This document shows, in pieces, positions 59,890-64,000 of a stretch of 64,000 bases of DNA (position 1 is the stretch's first letter; every line of letters starts with the position of its first letter). The notes beneath the pieces were generated by a model. That model ran no database searches, was not told the origin of the DNA, and worked only from the letters and a program-made list of their open reading frames with translations. The DNA is taken from NCBI GenBank assembly GCA_945861275.1, contig CAMATZ010000006.1, positions 1 through 64,000 on the forward strand, given 5' to 3'. Both the position numbers and the translations under genes were made by a program. This DNA is from Bordetella parapertussis. Its GTDB lineage: Bacteria > Pseudomonadota > Gammaproteobacteria > Burkholderiales > SG8-41.

Positions 59890-60602
59890 TGATGAAACCC
59901 GTCGCTATTTTCAGACACTCGGTTACGGAAGGAGCGGGCTATTTTGCCACGTTTCTGGACAGCCGCCGGATACCGTGGCAACTGATAAAGCTGGACGAGG
60001 GCGAACCGGTTTGCGCCGATGCGCGCCTGTTTTCCGGCCTCGCTTTCATGGGCGGGCCGATGAGCGCTAACGACGATCTGCCGTGGATAGCGCCGGTGCT
60101 GGCGTTGATACGCGATGCGGTGCGCGATAGCGTGCCGGTGATCGGGCATTGTCTCGGTGGCCAGTTGATGGCGAAAGCGCTGGGCGGTGTGGTGTCGCGC
60201 AACGCGGTGAAGGAAATTGGCTGGGGACGAGTGGATGTTCTTCCCGGTGACGTGGCCAGACGCTGGCTGGGTGATGCCGCGTCGTTTGTATCGTTTCACT
60301 GGCACGCAGAAACGTTCACGATTCCACCCGGCGCCACCCGCATCGCGGCCAGTGCGTATTGCGATAACCAGATGTTCGTTCTCGGCAAACATTTGGGTAT
60401 GCAATGTCACGTGGAAATGACGCCGCAACTGATCGCCGCGTGGTGCGCCGATTGGGGTAAAGAAGCGCAGGTTTTGGCGCAGCCTACGCCGTCAGTGCAG
60501 ACGCCCGCGGACATGTTGTTAAACGTGAACGTAAAAACGGCGGCGCTGAACCGCGCCGCCGACAAAATTTACACGCAGTGGATCAAGGGATTGGCAGGAT
60601 GA
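59880..60602 (+). CDS. Class I glutamine amidotransferase-like protein
   Basis: The 240-residue protein has the triad of a GATase: Cys in VIGHCLGGQLMAKA, His and Glu in FHWHAETFTIP and CHVEM. It lacks a synthetase domain and resembles the GMP synthase-like stand-alone class (gamma-glutamyl hydrolase-like). Starts at 59880 or 59892. The substrate is unknown. Confidence 0.88.
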   Translation: MSALMKPVAIFRHSVTEGAGYFATFLDSRRIPWQLIKLDEGEPVCADARLFSGLAFMGGPMSANDDLPWIAPVLALIRDAVRDSVPVIGHCLGGQLMAKALGGVVSRNAVKEIGWGRVDVLPGDVARRWLGDAASFVSFHWHAETFTIPPGATRIAASAYCDNQMFVLGKHLGMQCHVEMTPQLIAAWCADWGKEAQVLAQPTPSVQTPADMLLNVNVKTAALNRAADKIYTQWIKGLAG

Positions 60603-60611
60603 TCTTAGGTC

Positions 60612-61103
60612 TTAGTCGCGGAAGTTCTTGAATTGCAGGGGAAAATCGGTAACTGATTTGCGTACCAGCGCGATCGCGTCCTGCAGCAAATCTTTTTTGG
60701 CGCCGGTGATGCGCACCACGTCACCCTGTATGCTGCCCTGGACTTTGAGTTTGCTGTCTTTGAGCAGCTTGACGATTTTTTTGCCCAGCTCCTGATCGAC
60801 GCCTTCGCGGACTTTGACGGTTTGCTTTACCTTGCCGCCGCCGATGGTTTCAATTTTTTCGAGTTCGAGGCAGCGCACGTCAATGCCGCGCTTGGCGAGG
60901 CGGCCGGTCAGCGCGTCGCGTACCTGGCCGAGTTTGAATTCGTCGTCGCCGAAAGCCGTCAGTGTTTTTTCCTTGTCGTTGATTTCCACACGCGCATCCG
61001 AGCCCTTGAAGTCAAAGCGGTTGGTGACCTCTTTGTTGCATTGCTCGACCGCGTTGCGCACTTCCATTTGATTGACTTCGGAGGCGATATCGAAGGTAGG
61101 CAT
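60612..61103 (-). CDS. yajQ: YajQ family nucleotide-binding protein
   Basis: The 163-residue protein matches Yaj[34 protein letters not shown] and [17 protein letters not shown]. Members bind cyclic di-GMP or nucleotides and regulate virulence genes in Xanthomonas. Convergent with the amidotransferase. Confidence 0.95.
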   Translation of the reverse strand: MPTFDIASEVNQMEVRNAVEQCNKEVTNRFDFKGSDARVEINDKEKTLTAFGDDEFKLGQVRDALTGRLAKRGIDVRCLELEKIETIGGGKVKQTVKVREGVDQELGKKIVKLLKDSKLKVQGSIQGDVVRITGAKKDLLQDAIALVRKSVTDFPLQFKNFRD

Positions 61104-61125
61104 GGGATTTCCTCTTGAGTAGCGA

Positions 61126-61704
61126 TCAGGGCCGCAGCAGCTTGATACGGTGCGAGGTCAGCGGCAGCGCGGTGCCGTCGTTGAATTCGGCGGCGGCTTC
61201 GACCGCGAGTTTCGCCAGATCCTGCGCGTCGCGGTGGCTGTCTTTGTAGGTCGCAAACAGACTGCCCATGGCGTAATCAGCGCCGCTGCCGAAGGCATAA
61301 AACTTTGAAAACTCCTGCACCGTGCGGTGCGCGGCCACACCGAATATGCCGTGCTTGTTGGCGAGCAACACGTCCACGCGCGTGGATTCCACCGGATCAT
61401 CGCTGCCGGCGACGGCATTGAGAAAATATTCCTCCTTCAATACCACGTGCATCGCCTGCCAGGTTTTGAAAATGTTGTGCACGCTGTTAAAGCGTGCCGC
61501 GACCTTGGGCCGCGCGAAGTAATCCGTGAGTATCGCCTTGAAAGTGGTGTTGCCGGTGATCGCCAGCACCGTGTCGCCGACCTTGAAGGTCTTGTGATTG
61601 TTGACGATGTAGTCCGCGGTTTCCTTTCCGGAACCCCATTTGGTCATGGTGTCGGCGGCGATGGCGACATATCCGTTTTTGCGTACGACAGCGATCGTGG
61701 TCAT
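61126..61704 (-). CDS. Betaproteobacterial proteasome homologue (BPH-like Ntn hydrolase)
   Basis: The 192-residue protein starts [20 protein letters not shown], so removal of Met leaves an N-terminal Thr as in proteasome beta subunits; the Asp (AADT) and Lys ([10 protein letters not shown]) partners are present, with [11 protein letters not shown]. It is distinct from HslV and from Anbu in sequence, and fits the BPH family known from Betaproteobacteria. There is no ATPase partner nearby. It lies between argG and yajQ, 22 bp before the latter. Confidence 0.87.
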   Translation of the reverse strand: MTTIAVVRKNGYVAIAADTMTKWGSGKETADYIVNNHKTFKVGDTVLAITGNTTFKAILTDYFARPKVAARFNSVHNIFKTWQAMHVVLKEEYFLNAVAGSDDPVESTRVDVLLANKHGIFGVAAHRTVQEFSKFYAFGSGADYAMGSLFATYKDSHRDAQDLAKLAVEAAAEFNDGTALPLTSHRIKLLRP

Positions 61705-61713
61705 TTGAAATTC

Positions 61714-62940
61714 CTACTTGCGGTGCTTATTCAGCCTGGCGGCAATGCGCAGACGCAGCGCATTCAGGCGTATGAAGCCCGCGGCGTCGGCCTGGTTGTA
61801 GGCGCCGCCGTCGTCTTCAAATGTGGATATGGCCGGGTCGAACAGCGAATTGGGCGAGGTGCGGCTCACCGTCATCACCGTGCCCTTGTAGAGTTTGACG
61901 CGCACCATGCCGTTGACCGCAGCTTGTGATTGATCGATCAGCGATTGCAGCAGTTGCCGCTCCGGGCTGAACCAGTAACCGTTGTAGACCAGGCGCGCAT
62001 AACGCGGCATCAGGTCGTCCTTTAGCGCCAGCACCTCGCGGTCGAGCGTGATCGATTCCATGGCGCGATGCGCTTTCAGCATAATGGCGCCGCCGGGTGT
62101 TTCGTAGCAGCCGCGTGATTTCATGCCGACGTAGCGGTTCTCCACCAGATCCAGGCGGCCGATGCCGTGCTTGCCGCCGAGCTGGTTGAGCTTTTCAAGC
62201 ACGCGCGCGGGCGACAGTTTTTTGCCGTTGAGCGCCACGATGTCGCCGTGGCGGTAGCTGAGCTCAACCACCTCGGGTTTGTTCGGCGCTTTTTCCGGCG
62301 ATACGGTGATGCGCCACATCGAATCTTCGGGTTCGTAGGCGGGGTCTTCCAGCACGCCGCCTTCATAGGAAATGTGCAGCAGGTTGGCGTCCATCGAGTA
62401 GGGCGCGCCACGGCCCTTGCGCTTCTTGTAGTCAACGGGAATGCCGTGCTTGTCGGCGTAAGCCAGCAATTTTTCGCGTGACAGCAAATCCCACTCGCGC
62501 CACGGCGCGATGACTTTCACGTCCGGCATCAACGCATAGGCGCCCAGCTCAAAACGCACTTGATCGTTGCCCTTGCCGGTGGCGCCGTGAGAAATTGCGT
62601 CGGCATGTGTCAGGCGCGCGATTTCCACCAGCCGCTTGGCGATAAGCGGGCGCGCAATCGAGGTGCCGAGCAGGTATTCGCCTTCGTAAACTGCGTTGGC
62701 ACGGAACATCGGAAACACAAAGTCGCGCACGAATTCTTCGCGCAGATCCTCGATAAAGATTTGCTTCACGCCCATCAACTTGGCCTTGGCGCGGGCCGGC
62801 GCGACTTCTTCTCCCTGGCCGATATCGGCGGTGAAGGTGACCACCTCGCAGCGGTAAACATCCTGCAGCCACTTCAGAATGACCGAGGTATCAAGACCGC
62901 CGGAATACGCGAGCACGACTTTTTTTACTGATTCACTCAT
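61714..62940 (-). CDS. argG: Argininosuccinate synthase
   Basis: Joins citrulline and aspartate with ATP. The 408-residue enzyme has the PP-loop [30 protein letters not shown] and the [10 protein letters not shown] block. It follows argF in the same direction, 100 bp apart, and is followed after 9 bp by the proteasome-like gene. Confidence 0.98.
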   Translation of the reverse strand: MSESVKKVVLAYSGGLDTSVILKWLQDVYRCEVVTFTADIGQGEEVAPARAKAKLMGVKQIFIEDLREEFVRDFVFPMFRANAVYEGEYLLGTSIARPLIAKRLVEIARLTHADAISHGATGKGNDQVRFELGAYALMPDVKVIAPWREWDLLSREKLLAYADKHGIPVDYKKRKGRGAPYSMDANLLHISYEGGVLEDPAYEPEDSMWRITVSPEKAPNKPEVVELSYRHGDIVALNGKKLSPARVLEKLNQLGGKHGIGRLDLVENRYVGMKSRGCYETPGGAIMLKAHRAMESITLDREVLALKDDLMPRYARLVYNGYWFSPERQLLQSLIDQSQAAVNGMVRVKLYKGTVMTVSRTSPNSLFDPAISTFEDDGGAYNQADAAGFIRLNALRLRIAARLNKHRK

Positions 62941-63040
62941 GTAAAAATTCTCAATAAAAACAGATAGTTAAGATAATGTACCCGATCCTCGTGCGATGGG
63001 TGGGAGCGGCTTGGAGTGGGGATGGGCTGTGCGGCAGAAA

Positions 63041-63985
63041 TCAAAACAGCTTGCGCGTAGGATCGGCATCCAGCACGCGCGGCATCAGCAAAAACTCGAG
63101 CAGCGCTTTTTGCGCGTGCAGGCGGTTTTCCGCTTCGTCCCACACCACGCTCTGCGCACCGTCTATCACTTCGGCGGTGACTTCTTCGCCGCGATGTGCG
63201 GGCAGGCAGTGCATGAACAGCGCGTTTTTTTTGGCCGCGCGCATCATCTCGGCATCGACGCACCAGTCGGCGAAGTCACGCTTGCGTTCTTCGTTTTCCG
63301 CTTCCATGCCCATGCTGGTCCACACGTCGGTGGTGATGAGGTCCGCGTCTTTCGCGGCGTCCATCGGATCGGCGAATTCTTCATAGTGCGCATCGCCGTA
63401 TAAACCGGCGCGTTCGGCTTCGACTTCGTAACCCGGCGGCGTTGAAACATGCACGTTGAAATCGAGCACTTCCGCCGCCTGCAGCCAGGTGTTGCAGACA
63501 TTGTTGGAGTCGCCGATCCACGCCACGGTTTTGCCCTGAATGCTGCCGCGATGCTCGATAAAGGTAAAAATGTCCGCCAGTATCTGGCACGGGTGATACT
63601 CGTTGGTGAGTCCGTTGATCACCGGCACCCGCGAATGCGCGGAAAATTTTTCAATGATGGTCTGCTCAAAGGTGCGGATCATCACGATATCGACCATGCG
63701 CGTGATCACGCGCGCGACGTCTTCAATCGGTTCGCCGCGCGACAATTGCGTATCGCGCGACGACAGATTGATCACGGTGCCCCCCATTTGCAGCATGCCG
63801 GCTTCGAACGAGACGCGGGTACGGGTCGAGTGCTTCTCGAAAATCATCGCCAGCGTGCGATCGTTCAGCGGCATGTGCGGCTGGTAGCGTTTGAATTGCT
63901 CCTTGATCCAGCGCGCGCGGCCAAACACGTACTCGTATTCGGCACGTGAAAAATCATGGAATTGAAGAAAATGGCGAATCGTCAT
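63041..63985 (-). CDS. argF: Ornithine carbamoyltransferase
   Basis: Makes citrulline from ornithine and carbamoyl phosphate. The 314-residue enzyme has the carbamoyl phosphate motif EKHSTRTRVSFEAGM, the ornithine-side HCLPAHRGEEV and a VWDEAENRLHAQKALL end. The start at 63985 is close to the right edge; it forms an arginine pair with argG. Confidence 0.97.
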   Translation of the reverse strand: MTIRHFLQFHDFSRAEYEYVFGRARWIKEQFKRYQPHMPLNDRTLAMIFEKHSTRTRVSFEAGMLQMGGTVINLSSRDTQLSRGEPIEDVARVITRMVDIVMIRTFEQTIIEKFSAHSRVPVINGLTNEYHPCQILADIFTFIEHRGSIQGKTVAWIGDSNNVCNTWLQAAEVLDFNVHVSTPPGYEVEAERAGLYGDAHYEEFADPMDAAKDADLITTDVWTSMGMEAENEERKRDFADWCVDAEMMRAAKKNALFMHCLPAHRGEEVTAEVIDGAQSVVWDEAENRLHAQKALLEFLLMPRVLDADPTRKLF

Positions 63986-64000
63986 CGCAAATCGCTGGCG

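Overview
The window reads as a high-GC betaproteobacterial chromosome segment, probably from a Burkholderiales-like environmental lineage. The basis is the expansion of tripartite-tricarboxylate (Bug/TctC) receptors (five, one cut by the left edge), a betaproteobacterial proteasome homologue (BPH), and the family types of the housekeeping genes (amiC, tsaE, queG, mnmA, rluE, clpS-clpA, xseB-ispA-dxs, folE, ribBA, yajQ, argG, argF). This assignment is inference. I see no rRNA, no CRISPR array, no transposase and no integrase.

Layout. 1-4.1 kb: Bug receptor fragment, DUF3047 lipoprotein, amiC-tsaE, divergent queG. 4.1-6.2 kb: two near-identical cupin genes flanking a VapBC-like toxin-antitoxin pair; the first cupin copy has a frameshifted signal peptide. 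6.2-12.8 kb: a TPP enzyme, an HIT + HNH-nuclease gene pair, a winged-helix nucleotidyltransferase, an amidohydrolase, and an MntA-like gene with an internally deleted HepT. 13.2-18.7 kb: catabolic run (Bug receptor, TfdA/TauD-like dioxygenase, Bug receptor, OB-fold protein, thiolase, MsrB). 18.9-28.5 kb: GNAT, YwaF-like membrane protein, patatin, Asp/Glu racemase, TcuA-like flavoprotein, haem sensor + Ser/Thr kinase, secreted repeat protein, two Bug receptors. 28.7-36.4 kb: FecR-domain protein, then a selenocysteine locus. 36.5-46.6 kb: rluE, an unrecognised 458-residue protein, csp, clpS-clpA, a flavocytochrome c sulfide dehydrogenase pair, rhodanese, Rieske oxygenase. 46.7-54 kb: an arsenosugar-type cluster. 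54.3-64 kb: isoprenoid, folate, riboflavin and arginine genes.

The most interesting part is 29.5-35.2 kb on the minus strand. It holds tRNA-Sec (anticodon UCA), a thioredoxin-reductase-like flavoprotein, selB and selA. Just upstream of selA is a gene that a standard caller would truncate. Read from ATG 35179 through an in-frame UGA at 35134-35132, it encodes a 257-residue protein: a glutaredoxin/thioredoxin fold with a U-S-S-C redox motif, fused to a DinB-like four-helix domain. A hairpin with a perfect 6-bp stem and a G in its 5-nt loop starts 16 nt after the UGA, as expected of a bacterial SECIS. The locus therefore appears to carry both the Sec insertion machinery (except selD) and a selenoprotein client, with a candidate reductase.

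Several small dispersed repeats mark the intergenic spaces. One of them has inserted in frame just after the signal peptide of two Bug receptors.
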